A stretch of 42,010 nucleotides of DNA. Origin: Candidatus Omnitrophota bacterium (GTDB taxonomy: Bacteria; Omnitrophota; Gorgyraeia; Duberdicusellales; 4484-171). Made by a program: the position numbers and the translations under genes. The notes under the pieces are model-generated. The model made no database searches. It was not told the origin of the DNA and saw nothing but the letters and a program-made list of their open reading frames with translations. Numbering within the stretch: position 1 is the first letter of the stretch; the number at the start of each line of letters is the position of its first letter. The stretch is taken from assembly GCA_021735105.1 (NCBI GenBank), contig JAIPHS010000003.1:1-42010 (forward strand), given 5' to 3'. Shown here piece by piece: positions 33,593 through 39,948 of this stretch.

Positions 33593-34141
33593 GTGCGTTT
33601 TTTAATACTATTTATATTCTTAGTTTTTTGTTCAATTAATCTATTTGCTTTGGGCCTAAAGAGCTCTGTGTTTGAAAATGGCGGCTACATACCAGATCGT
33701 TATACTTGTGATGGAAAAAATTATTCACCGCCTTTGAGCTGGGACAATTTGCCAAAAGACACCAAGAGCATTGCCCTAGTTGTTGATGATTTAAATGCTC
33801 CGCTTGGTATTTGGGTCCATTGGCTTATCTATAATTTACCAATTGATAAAGAGGGCATTGAGGAAAATATTAGCAATGAAAAAATAGACTCTTTAGGGGC
33901 ACAGCAGGGCAAAAATGATTTTGGCCAGATAAGTTATGGTGGGCCATGCCCGCCTTCTGGGCCAGCTCATAAATATTCATTTAGACTATATGCCTTAGAT
34001 AAAAATATTACAACTGAGAATGAGATTGATAAATCTGAATTCATGAAGTTAATTCAGGGCCATATCATAGCGCAGACAAAATTGTCAGGATTTTATCAAC
34101 GCCGGCAGAACAAAAAAGGAGAAAAGGATGAAAAAAATTAA
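33593..34141 (+). CDS. Exported PEBP-like (YbhB/YbcL family) protein
   Basis: 182 aa. Signal peptide [21 protein letters not shown], then the phosphatidylethanolamine-binding-protein fold: [46 protein letters not shown] with the ligand-pocket Asp/His, and [20 protein letters not shown]. The function of bacterial members is unsettled. GTG start 33593 follows a run of eight G that overlaps the dapL stop and acts as an unusual Shine-Dalgarno. Overlaps eno by 14 nt. Likely periplasmic. Confidence 0.9.
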   Translation: MRFLILFIFLVFCSINLFALGLKSSVFENGGYIPDRYTCDGKNYSPPLSWDNLPKDTKSIALVVDDLNAPLGIWVHWLIYNLPIDKEGIEENISNEKIDSLGAQQGKNDFGQISYGGPCPPSGPAHKYSFRLYALDKNITTENEIDKSEFMKLIQGHIIAQTKLSGFYQRRQNKKGEKDEKN

Positions 34142-35402
34142 ATCTGTTAAAGCAAGAGAAATTATTGATTCACGGGGAAATCCTACAGTAGAAGTAGATG
34201 TTTTATTAAGTGAAGGAGTTTTAGCTAGAGCAGCTGTTCCCTCGGGTGCTTCAACTGGTGAATTTGAGGCCCTAGAATTACGGGATAAAAACAAAAAAAG
34301 ATTTTTAGGCAAAGGTGTCCAAAAAGCGGTTAAAAATGTTAATCAAAAAATAGCACCAAAAATTAAAGGTAAGGTTTCTGATTATAAGAAAATCGATAAG
34401 CTTCTTCTTGATTTAGATGGTACTCTGAATAAAAAAAAGTTAGGGGCTAATGCAATTTTAGGAGTATCTTTAGCTGTAGCTAAAGCAGCAGCTAAATCGG
34501 AAGGCAAACCTTTTTATAGATATTTAGGCAAAGCAAAAGCAAATATTTTGCCTCTGCCTTTGATGAATATTATAAACGGAGGAATGCATGCGGATAATAA
34601 TTTAGATATTCAAGAATTTATGATTATCCCGGCTGGTTTTAGTTCTTTTAAAAGGTCCTTACAGGCGGCTTGTGAAATATTCCATCAGCTCAAATCGATA
34701 TTGAAATCCAAAAAGCTTTCTACTTCCGTGGGGGATGAGGGCGGATTTGCCCCTAAATTAAAGAGTAATGAACAAGCTTTAAAACTTATCTTAAAAGCAA
34801 TAGATGAAGCCGGCTATATTCCCGGCCGTCATGTTTATTTGGCACTTGATTCAGCTGCTAGTTCATTCTATAAAAAAGGAAAGTACCTTTTTGAGGGAAA
34901 AATGAGAGATGTAAATTATATGGTTGATTTTTATGCTAAGATTTGCAGTAGGTATCCTATTGTATCTTTAGAAGACGGCCTATATGAAGAAGATTGGCAA
35001 GGTTGGCTTAAACTTAGCAAAAAATTGACTAGAAAAATACAGCTTGTCGGAGATGATTTATTTGTAACTAATACTGAGAGATTAAAGAGAGGTATTGATC
35101 AAAACATTGCCAATTCAATTTTGATTAAAGTTAACCAAATTGGTACCTTAACTGAAACTATAGAAGCAATTGATATGGCCCATGCGGCTGGTTATACTGC
35201 CGTTATATCACATCGTTCCGGTGAGACGGAAGACACTACTATAGCTCATTTAGCAGTGGGGGCATCAGCCGGCCAGATTAAAACTGGTTCTTTGTCTCGA
35301 ACCGATAGGGTTGCTAAATATAATGAACTTTTAAGAATCGAAGAGGAACTAGGTAAAAAAGCTGTCTATGGCGGAAAAACTTTTAAATATAAAGCGCGCT
35401 AA
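34128..35402 (+). CDS. eno: Enolase
   Basis: 424 aa. Dehydrates 2-phosphoglycerate to phosphoenolpyruvate. [72 protein letters not shown] and [18 protein letters not shown] (catalytic Lys region follows from KVNQIGT) are all present. Ends with [17 protein letters not shown]. Strong AAAAGGAGAAAAGG site. The PEBP-like gene ends inside it, and the ftsB-like gene starts inside its 3' end; eno-ftsB adjacency is a frequent bacterial arrangement. Confidence 0.98.
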   Translation: MKKIKSVKAREIIDSRGNPTVEVDVLLSEGVLARAAVPSGASTGEFEALELRDKNKKRFLGKGVQKAVKNVNQKIAPKIKGKVSDYKKIDKLLLDLDGTLNKKKLGANAILGVSLAVAKAAAKSEGKPFYRYLGKAKANILPLPLMNIINGGMHADNNLDIQEFMIIPAGFSSFKRSLQAACEIFHQLKSILKSKKLSTSVGDEGGFAPKLKSNEQALKLILKAIDEAGYIPGRHVYLALDSAASSFYKKGKYLFEGKMRDVNYMVDFYAKICSRYPIVSLEDGLYEEDWQGWLKLSKKLTRKIQLVGDDLFVTNTERLKRGIDQNIANSILIKVNQIGTLTETIEAIDMAHAAGYTAVISHRSGETEDTTIAHLAVGASAGQIKTGSLSRTDRVAKYNELLRIEEELGKKAVYGGKTFKYKAR

Positions 35403-35664
35403 ATTTTTAAAACTATTGTTGCTGGGAGTAGCAATTTTTATTTTAGCAATGATAGTCTATTTTCCTGATTATTCTAAATTAAAAAACTTAAAGGAAGAAA
35501 ACCAAAAATTAATCAAAAAAATCGATAATTTAAAGAAAGATATTATAAATTATGAGATTAAAAATAAAAAATTAGAAGAGAATTCTTATTTTTATGAAAA
35601 AATTGCTCGGGAAAAGCTAGGTGTTGCCCGGGAAGATGAGATATTAGTTGACATAGAAGAATAA
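35368..35664 (+). CDS. ftsB: FtsB/DivIC-family septum protein
   Basis: 98 aa. One transmembrane helix ([20 protein letters not shown], residues about 13-32), then a coiled coil ([22 protein letters not shown]) and the C-terminal [20 protein letters not shown], the classic FtsB/DivIC motif. Part of the divisome scaffold with FtsL and FtsQ. Overlaps eno by 35 nt. Its 3' end contains the promoter of the initiator tRNA gene. Whether it is FtsB or DivIC is a naming matter. Confidence 0.88.
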   Translation: MAEKLLNIKRAKFLKLLLLGVAIFILAMIVYFPDYSKLKNLKEENQKLIKKIDNLKKDIINYEIKNKKLEENSYFYEKIAREKLGVAREDEILVDIEE

Positions 35665-35675
35665 GATTGTACAAT
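35648..35675 (+). promoter_or_regulatory. Promoter of the initiator tRNA gene
   Basis: Perfect TTGACA (35648-35653), a 16-bp spacer and TACAAT (35670-35675). Predicted +1 near 35682, 5 nt before the tRNA. The -35 lies inside the ftsB-like coding sequence. Confidence 0.7.
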
Positions 35676-35686
35676 ACTAAAACAAT

Positions 35687-35763
<77 letters not shown>

Positions 35764-35772
35764 GAAAAACAC

Positions 35773-35808
35773 AATCCCAGCTTACATATCTGTAGGTTGG
35801 GGTTTTTT
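35773..35808 (+). terminator. Rho-independent terminator after tRNA-fMet
   Basis: AATCCCAGCTTACA (35773-35786) pairs with TGTAGGTTGGGGTT (35791-35804), 14 bp including three G-U wobbles, loop TATC, followed by T6. It probably ends the tRNA transcript and the eno-ftsB transcript. Confidence 0.85.
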
Positions 35809-35900
35809 ATTAATTATTATTTTTGTTAGTTAAATATGATTAAGAATTAATTTTTCAAGCTTAAATCTATTGGTGAACCGAGAACGTAAGTTTGATTTTT

Positions 35901-35928
35901 TTGCGTACTAACAAAAAAGTGATATAAT
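35901..35928 (+). promoter_or_regulatory. Promoter of the multi-helix membrane protein gene
   Basis: A weak -35 TTGCGT (35901-35906), 16 bp, then a perfect extended -10 TGA-TATAAT (35920-35928). A heptamer repeat starts 3 bp later, and AGGAGGT lies just before ATG 35990. The 35764-35989 gap otherwise contains only the terminator above. Confidence 0.55.
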
Positions 35929-35930
35929 TT

Positions 35931-35951
35931 AAGTCTTAAGTCCTAAGTTAA
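35931..35951. repeat. Heptanucleotide repeat AAGTCYT in the leader at 35931
   Basis: AAGTCTT, AAGTCCT and a diverged AAGTTAA in direct tandem, covering the predicted +1 of the gene at 35990. Short, so confidence is lower than for the arrays at 32346 and 39894. Confidence 0.5.
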
Positions 35952-35989
35952 TATTTTTAGACTTTGAACTGATTTAAACAGGAGGTAAA

Positions 35990-36580
35990 ATGGAAGGAAG
36001 TTTGAATATTGAAAGATGTTTCAAAGATGCATTAGAGGTATACAAACAACATTGGCAGATGTTGGTAGTTTTGAATATTATTTTAGGCCTTTTAATATTT
36101 GCAACTTTAGGTATTATGGCTGGCCCTTTGATTGCTGGGTATAATTTTGTATTAATAGAATTACTTCGTAAGAAGAAAGAAAGAGTTGAAATTTCTGATT
36201 TGTTCAAGTTCTTCGATAGATTTTGGCTATTGGCCGGTTTATTTTTTCTTCAATTGATAATAATATTGGGAGGGACTATATTGTTGATTATTCCGGGAAT
36301 TATTTTTTCGATAATGCTGCTATATGTTTTTTATCTTGCCGCAGATAAAAGCCTATCTCCTCAAGAAGCAATAAAGAGAAGTTGGAAGATTGTCTCGGAT
36401 AAAGGGTTTTGGCCTAACTTTGCTATTGTTGTCTTAAGCGTAATTATTATGATGTTTGTACAGATGGTGCCTTTTTTAGGTTATGTGTTAGGATTTTTTG
36501 TTTCACCATTTACGGTTTTATTGATTGCTTCTGCATATATTCAGCAAGTTGATGAAGGCCAGGGAGAACTAAATTTATAA
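35990..36580 (+). CDS. Multi-helix integral membrane protein, unknown function
   Basis: 196 aa. Hydrophobic segments at about residues 22-50 (MLVVLNIILGLLIFATLGIM), 78-100 (FWLLAGLFFLQLIIILGGTI), 98-118 (LLIIPGIIFSIMLLYVFYL) and 140-180 (FAIVVLSVIIMMFVQMVPFLG and FVSPFTVLLIASAYI). LLIIPGIIFSIMLLY followed by SPQEAIKRSWKIV resembles DUF975-type or glycerophosphodiesterase-membrane-domain proteins (helix pair plus amphipathic ALxxSWxLV helix). No catalytic residues evident. Has its own extended -10 promoter and an AGGAGGT site; stands alone before the small gene at 36609. Confidence 0.7.
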   Translation: MEGSLNIERCFKDALEVYKQHWQMLVVLNIILGLLIFATLGIMAGPLIAGYNFVLIELLRKKKERVEISDLFKFFDRFWLLAGLFFLQLIIILGGTILLIIPGIIFSIMLLYVFYLAADKSLSPQEAIKRSWKIVSDKGFWPNFAIVVLSVIIMMFVQMVPFLGYVLGFFVSPFTVLLIASAYIQQVDEGQGELNL

Positions 36581-36602
36581 ACTAGCAAAAGAGTGATATA
36601 AT
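36575..36602 (+). promoter_or_regulatory. Extended -10 promoter giving a leaderless GTG mRNA
   Basis: TGATATAAT (36594-36602) with a weak TTATAA at 36575-36580. Predicted +1 falls at 36609, the first base of the GTG start. Only T residues separate the -10 from the start codon, so no Shine-Dalgarno is possible. Confidence 0.55.
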
Positions 36603-36608
36603 TTTTTT

Positions 36609-36881
36609 GTGGCTAATAAATTTATTAAAATTATACTGGCTCTTTCAATCTTTATAGCTAGTATTTCTTTATTTTATAAATTTGTCTTAGAACCCTTTCA
36701 GCAAAAAAATAAATTAGATCAATGCATCCAAACGTTAGAAGAGCATCATAGCCAACGATGGAATAATTCTTGTAAAGCGTTGGGGCTTGAAGAAGGGTGT
36801 GGCCTAGATAAAGATGCCGCGACCATTCATCTTAGGGTTTATGAAAATGAAAAAGAAGATTGTTATAGAAAATATGAGTGA
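36609..36881 (+). CDS. Small membrane-anchored protein with four cysteines, unknown
   Basis: 90 aa. An N-terminal helix (FIKIILALSIFIASISLFYKFVL, residues 5-27) is an anchor or uncleaved signal. The remaining 60 residues are polar with Cys39, Cys55, Cys64 and Cys85, spaced in a way that could form two disulphides if the tail is periplasmic. No family recognised. The start is GTG 36609, exactly where the promoter predicts +1, so translation is probably leaderless. The gene stands alone between a membrane protein and the small zinc-type ORF. Confidence 0.65.
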   Translation: MANKFIKIILALSIFIASISLFYKFVLEPFQQKNKLDQCIQTLEEHHSQRWNNSCKALGLEEGCGLDKDAATIHLRVYENEKEDCYRKYE

Positions 36882-36899
36882 GATATTAAGCAAAAATAT

Positions 36900-36928
36900 T
36901 TGAAGTAAGACAGATAACATGGTAAAAT
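36900..36928 (+). promoter_or_regulatory. Promoter of the 33-aa Cys/His protein gene
   Basis: TTGAAG (36900-36905), a 17-bp spacer and TAAAAT (36923-36928) with an extended TGG. It precedes a strong GGAGGTGA site (36951-36958). Confidence 0.6.
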
Positions 36929-36962
36929 GAATATGTTAATGAAATATTAAGGAGGTGAGAAT

Positions 36963-37064
36963 ATGGCTAAGCAAAAAAGATGTGCTGCTAAGACAAAGGC
37001 AGGCAAAAAATGTAAAAATAAAGCATCTGGAAAATCAAAGTTTTGCGCTGTTCATAAGAAATAA
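36963..37064 (+). CDS. 33-aa basic Cys3His protein, putative zinc-binding (DUF5763-like)
   Basis: Too short for the ORF track. The 33-aa product is very Lys-rich, with Cys7, Cys17, Cys28 and His31: CAAKTKAGKKCKNK, then KFCAVH. This C-x9-C-x10-C-x2-H pattern with K-T-K-x-G-x-x-C-K resembles small DUF5763-type modules seen as stand-alone or fused domains. A strong GGAGGTGA site 4 nt before ATG, an upstream promoter and a terminator 28 nt after the stop make a complete single-gene unit. I infer a tiny zinc-binding, possibly nucleic-acid-binding protein; function unknown. Confidence 0.75.
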   Translation: MAKQKRCAAKTKAGKKCKNKASGKSKFCAVHKK

Positions 37065-37092
37065 TTTTCAATAGCTTCTTTTGTTTTTTATC

Positions 37093-37122
37093 AAAAAGGG
37101 AGAGGTCTTACTCTCTCTTTTT
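37093..37122 (+). terminator. Rho-independent terminator after the 33-aa gene
   Basis: AAAAAGGGAGAG (37093-37104) pairs with CTCTCTCTTTTT (37111-37122), 12 bp with one G-U, loop GTCTTA; the 3' arm ends in T5 and continues TTG. Works on both strands in principle. Confidence 0.8.
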
Positions 37123-37145
37123 GTATTCTAGAAAAATCAAACCTC

Positions 37146-37174
37146 TTGACTAAAAGTTTTGTTTATGATAATCT
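37146..37174 (+). promoter_or_regulatory. Promoter of the OmpA-like lipoprotein gene
   Basis: TTGACT (37146-37151), a 17-bp spacer and TAATCT (37169-37174) with an extended TGA. Predicted +1 near 37181 gives a leader of about 128 nt, which contains the hairpin and shared element below. Confidence 0.5.
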
Positions 37175-37258
37175 AAATTGCTTGATTTTTAAGGGATTTT
37201 AGAAGATTCTACCTGAAAATTTATTAAGTGTTAAGTAAAGAAGGTAAATCTATAAAAT

Positions 37259-37308
37259 TTATTAAGGGGGCATAACCCTAAATAATTACATTTTCAATGG
37301 GAGGAAGT
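37259..37308 (+). repeat. Hairpin plus 31-nt leader element, copy 2 (before OmpA-like gene)
   Basis: TTATTAAGGG (37259-37268) and CCCTAAATAA (37276-37285) form a 9/10-bp stem with loop GGCATAA. The right arm overlaps the 31-nt element 37278-37308, which matches the dapA leader at 29/31 positions and contains GGGAGGA before ATG 37309. The dapA copy lacks the left hairpin arm. Confidence 0.7.
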
Positions 37309-37944
37309 ATGAAGAACAAAATACTTTTGTTATTAGTTGTATCTGTTTTTATTCTAAATGGCTGTGCTGTGGTCTTTCAGAAAGGAAGGCGTTCTGATGT
37401 TGAAAAAATTGAAACTTTAAAAGAAGAGCTTGAAAGTTTAAAGCATGCAAGAAAAGTTTTAGAAAGACGTCTAGCCACAGAGTTGAAAAATCAAGATGTT
37501 CGTTTGGAGATGGCAGAAAAAGGACTAGTGATTACTTTTGTTGCGGAAGTTCTTTTTGACTCAGGTAAAGTAGATATAAAAAAAGACAGTGAAGCAATGT
37601 TAGATAAGGTAGCTAGGATTTTGAAAGAAGAGGTTCCCGATAATGAGATTGGCATAGAAGGCCATACTGATAATGTTCCGATTAAGCGTTCAGGTTGGGA
37701 TTCAAATTGGGAACTTTCAGCTCAACGTGCCTTAAGCGTCTTATATTACTTAGAAAAACAAGGAGTTAGTCCAAGAAGGCTTTCGGCAAGAGGGTATGGC
37801 CCTTATAAGCCAGTTGCTTCAAATGATACAAAAAAAGGGCGTCAATTAAATCGAAGAGTAGAAGTAGTAGTTTTACCTAAGGCAATGACTAAGATAGAAC
37901 CAAAAGATACTGAAGAAGTTTATTCAGAGGAGGAATTGAAATGA
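37309..37944 (+). CDS. OmpA-family peptidoglycan-associated lipoprotein
   Basis: About 211 aa. Lipobox VFILNGC puts the lipidated Cys at residue 19, with Ala next, compatible with outer-membrane sorting. Residues 28-60 form a short coiled coil (DVEKIETLKEELESLKHARKVLERRL). The OmpA/MotB-type peptidoglycan-binding domain follows: VLFDSGKVDIKKDSE, IGIEGHTDNVPIKRSGWDSNWELS, ARGYGPYKPV and GRQLNRRVEVVV. An acidic tail ends the protein. ATG 37309 (not the tracked 37297) fits both GGGAGGA and the signal peptide. Likely tethers the outer membrane to peptidoglycan. The stop overlaps the next start (ATGA). Confidence 0.9.
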   Translation: MKNKILLLLVVSVFILNGCAVVFQKGRRSDVEKIETLKEELESLKHARKVLERRLATELKNQDVRLEMAEKGLVITFVAEVLFDSGKVDIKKDSEAMLDKVARILKEEVPDNEIGIEGHTDNVPIKRSGWDSNWELSAQRALSVLYYLEKQGVSPRRLSARGYGPYKPVASNDTKKGRQLNRRVEVVVLPKAMTKIEPKDTEEVYSEEELK

Positions 37945-38321
37945 AGAATAATGTTTGGATAATAAGCTTACTTGTTGGGCTTATGGTGGTTCTGGTTATA
38001 GGAGGAGTTTCTCTTTTGGTTAAAGTTAATACTTTATCGAAAGAATATAAACAAGAAAGTGCAAAAAATATAAGTTTAGAAAAAACTATAGAGGATTTAA
38101 AAGAGAAAAATGAAGGCCTTCAAGAAAAGGTTAGGCAGTTAGATGTACAGAATGTTTCCTCCAGTGAGGCTATAAGTAATTTAAAGAAAGAGAATAAGCA
38201 GCTTCTTGTGGATGTTGAACAGCTTGAGTCAAAAATTAAAACATCAGAGAAAGACAATCAATCGTTAGAAGAAGATTCTAGAAAAGAAGAGTCAGAAGAC
38301 GAAAGCTCTAAAAAGCAATAA
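37941..38321 (+). CDS. Membrane-anchored coiled-coil protein
   Basis: 126 aa. N-terminal helix VWIISLLVGLMVVLVIGGVSLLV (residues 5-27), then a continuous heptad coiled coil (KVNTLSKEYK through VEQLESKIKTSEKD) and a Ser/Glu/Lys-rich tail. Translationally coupled to the OmpA-like gene by a 4-nt overlap. Its build resembles a short form of the protein at 4890 but lacks the C-terminal beta domain. A spacer or partner for the OmpA-like lipoprotein is inference. Confidence 0.75.
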   Translation: MKNNVWIISLLVGLMVVLVIGGVSLLVKVNTLSKEYKQESAKNISLEKTIEDLKEKNEGLQEKVRQLDVQNVSSSEAISNLKKENKQLLVDVEQLESKIKTSEKDNQSLEEDSRKEESEDESSKKQ

Positions 38322-38353
38322 CTTTTGGGGTTTTATAACTTCGTTTTATAAAA

Positions 38354-38373
38354 AAGGGGGCAGACGCCCCCTT
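38354..38373 (+). terminator. GC-rich hairpin after the coiled-coil gene
   Basis: AAGGGGGC (38354-38361) and GCCCCCTT (38366-38373), loop AGAC. On the plus strand the trailing sequence is TTAAATATT, a poor U-tract; on the minus strand it is followed by T6. An AT-rich inverted repeat (TTTTATAA/TTATAAAA) precedes it. Terminator activity on the plus strand is likely but not ideal. Confidence 0.55.
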
Positions 38374-38395
38374 AAATATTATATAGGCAGTTGAA

Positions 38396-39106
38396 ATGGG
38401 TTTAATGATTCCTTATCATGTTGCAATTATAATGGATGGTAATGGCCGGTGGGCCAAAGAAAAAGGGTTGTCTAGAACCGAAGGCCATAAACAAGGGGCT
38501 CAAAGGGTAAAAGAAGTAGCCAGAGAGGCAAAAAAGAAAGGAGTAAAAGTTTTAACTCTTTTTGCTTTTTCTACCGAAAATTGGAATAGGCCTAAGTCTG
38601 AGATAAAATATTTATTTAGTTATTTAAAAAAATTTCTAACTAATTACAAAGAAGAATTAATTAAAGAAGGTATAAAACTTAAAATAATCGGGCGTAGAGA
38701 TAAGCTTGGCAAGAAAATTCTTAATAAAATTAATGAAGTTGAAGAGGCTACCTCTGGTAATGCTGATTTTTTTCTAAATATCGCCATAGATTATGGCGGC
38801 CGGTGGGATATAGTTAATGCTGCCAAAGCAGTTATAAAAGCTGTAAATAATAATTCTTTAAAAGAAGAAAAAATAGATGAAAAAATATTTAACAATTATC
38901 TTTCTTTGTCGGAGTTTAGTGATCCGGATATTTTAGTAAGAACTTCTGGGGAAAAGAGAATTAGTAATTTTCTTGTTTGGCAAACTGCCTATACTGAGTT
39001 TTATTTCCCCAAAGTCTTATGGCCGGATTTTACTAAAGAATGGGTTGATAATATTATCGAAGAATATTCGGGGAGGGTAAGAAAGTTTGGACAAATCAAT
39101 GCTTAA
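38396..39106 (+). CDS. uppS: Undecaprenyl diphosphate synthase
   Basis: 236 aa, cis-prenyltransferase that builds the C55 carrier for peptidoglycan and LPS. HVAIIMDGNGRWAKEKGLSR holds the catalytic Asp; EGHKQGAQRVKEV, LTLFAFSTENWNRPKSEI, AIDYGGRWDIVNA and ILVRTSGEKRISNFLVWQTAYTEFYF complete the five conserved regions. The -10-like TATTAT at 38377-38382 would start transcription about 7 nt before ATG 38396; ATG 38405 is a possible alternative. First of uppS-cdsA-dxr-rseP. Confidence 0.97.
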   Translation: MGLMIPYHVAIIMDGNGRWAKEKGLSRTEGHKQGAQRVKEVAREAKKKGVKVLTLFAFSTENWNRPKSEIKYLFSYLKKFLTNYKEELIKEGIKLKIIGRRDKLGKKILNKINEVEEATSGNADFFLNIAIDYGGRWDIVNAAKAVIKAVNNNSLKEEKIDEKIFNNYLSLSEFSDPDILVRTSGEKRISNFLVWQTAYTEFYFPKVLWPDFTKEWVDNIIEEYSGRVRKFGQINA

Positions 39107-39890
39107 AAGATTAATATTTTCTATTGTTTTAGCTGTTGTAGCAGTTATGGGAATTGTTTCTTATCCACTTTGCGGTATATTTGTGACTCTTTTTATATTT
39201 ATTGCACTTTATGAGTTTTTTTATATGGTTGAAAAGAAAAAGGTAAGAATGTTTAAGCCGGTAGGGCTTGCCATAGGCCTTTTAATTCCGATAACAATTT
39301 ATTTTGGTTTTTCAATAAAAGAAGGCTGGCAATTTCTTTTTGTGGTTGTAGGCTTATTTCTTTTATTTCTTTTGGAGTTAACTAAAAAAAGAGCTCATCA
39401 ACCAATACTTTCGATTTCAGCTACTATTTTTGGTGTTTTATATATTTCTTGGTGTTTTAGTTTTGTAATTAGGATTCGTCAGTTGCCGGAAGGTGCATTG
39501 CTTTTAGGCTTTTTGGTTTTAGTTACTAAATCGTCGGATATTGGAGCATATCTTTGGGGTAAAAGTTTTGGCAAAACTTCCTTGATAAAGAAGATAAGCC
39601 CTAAGAAGACCCTTGAGGGGACTGCTGGTGGATTTTTCACAAGTTTAGGAGTAGGTTTAATCTATTCATTATTTATTGAAAGCATTGGTTTTTGGGAAAA
39701 GTTTTTTTTAATTGTAATTTTAGCTGTTGTTTCTCAACTGGGGGATCTTTTTGAATCTTTAATTAAAAGAGATTGCCAGGTCAAGGATTCGGGAAAAATG
39801 TTTTTAACTATGGGAGGAGTTTTGGATGTTATCGATAGTTTGATTTTCACAGCCCCCACCTTTTATGTCTATATTACAATGATGCGCTAG
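39099..39890 (+). CDS. cdsA: Phosphatidate cytidylyltransferase (CDP-DAG synthase)
   Basis: About 263 aa with seven or eight hydrophobic helices. Makes CDP-diacylglycerol for phospholipids. KSSDIGAYLWGKSFGKTSLI and ISPKKTLEGTAGG are conserved. The signature normally has a PGHGG-x-x-DR-x-D core; here it reads MFLTMGGVLDVIDS, with Met for His and Val for Arg. Gene order between uppS and dxr still fixes the assignment. The tracked TTG 39087 has GGGAGGG 10 nt upstream; ATG 39099 gives the usual MLKRLIF start. Either overlaps the uppS end. Confidence 0.93.
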   Translation: MLKRLIFSIVLAVVAVMGIVSYPLCGIFVTLFIFIALYEFFYMVEKKKVRMFKPVGLAIGLLIPITIYFGFSIKEGWQFLFVVVGLFLLFLLELTKKRAHQPILSISATIFGVLYISWCFSFVIRIRQLPEGALLLGFLVLVTKSSDIGAYLWGKSFGKTSLIKKISPKKTLEGTAGGFFTSLGVGLIYSLFIESIGFWEKFFLIVILAVVSQLGDLFESLIKRDCQVKDSGKMFLTMGGVLDVIDSLIFTAPTFYVYITMMR

Positions 39891-39893
39891 GGG

Positions 39894-39940
39894 AGAAGAT
39901 AGAAGTTAGAAGATAGAAGATAGAAGTTAGAAGTTAGAAA
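39894..39940. repeat. Heptanucleotide tandem array AGAAGWT between cdsA and dxr
   Basis: Six full 7-bp copies (AGAAGAT, AGAAGTT, AGAAGAT, AGAAGAT, AGAAGTT, AGAAGTT) and a partial seventh. Fills almost the whole cdsA-dxr gap; no Shine-Dalgarno is visible before ATG 39949 other than its AGAAG units. STRR-like. Confidence 0.9.
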
Positions 39941-39948
39941 TAAAGATT

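Noticed and set aside
39894-39940. CRISPR-like array
   Set aside because: Units are 7 bp and contiguous with no spacers, so it is a simple tandem repeat.
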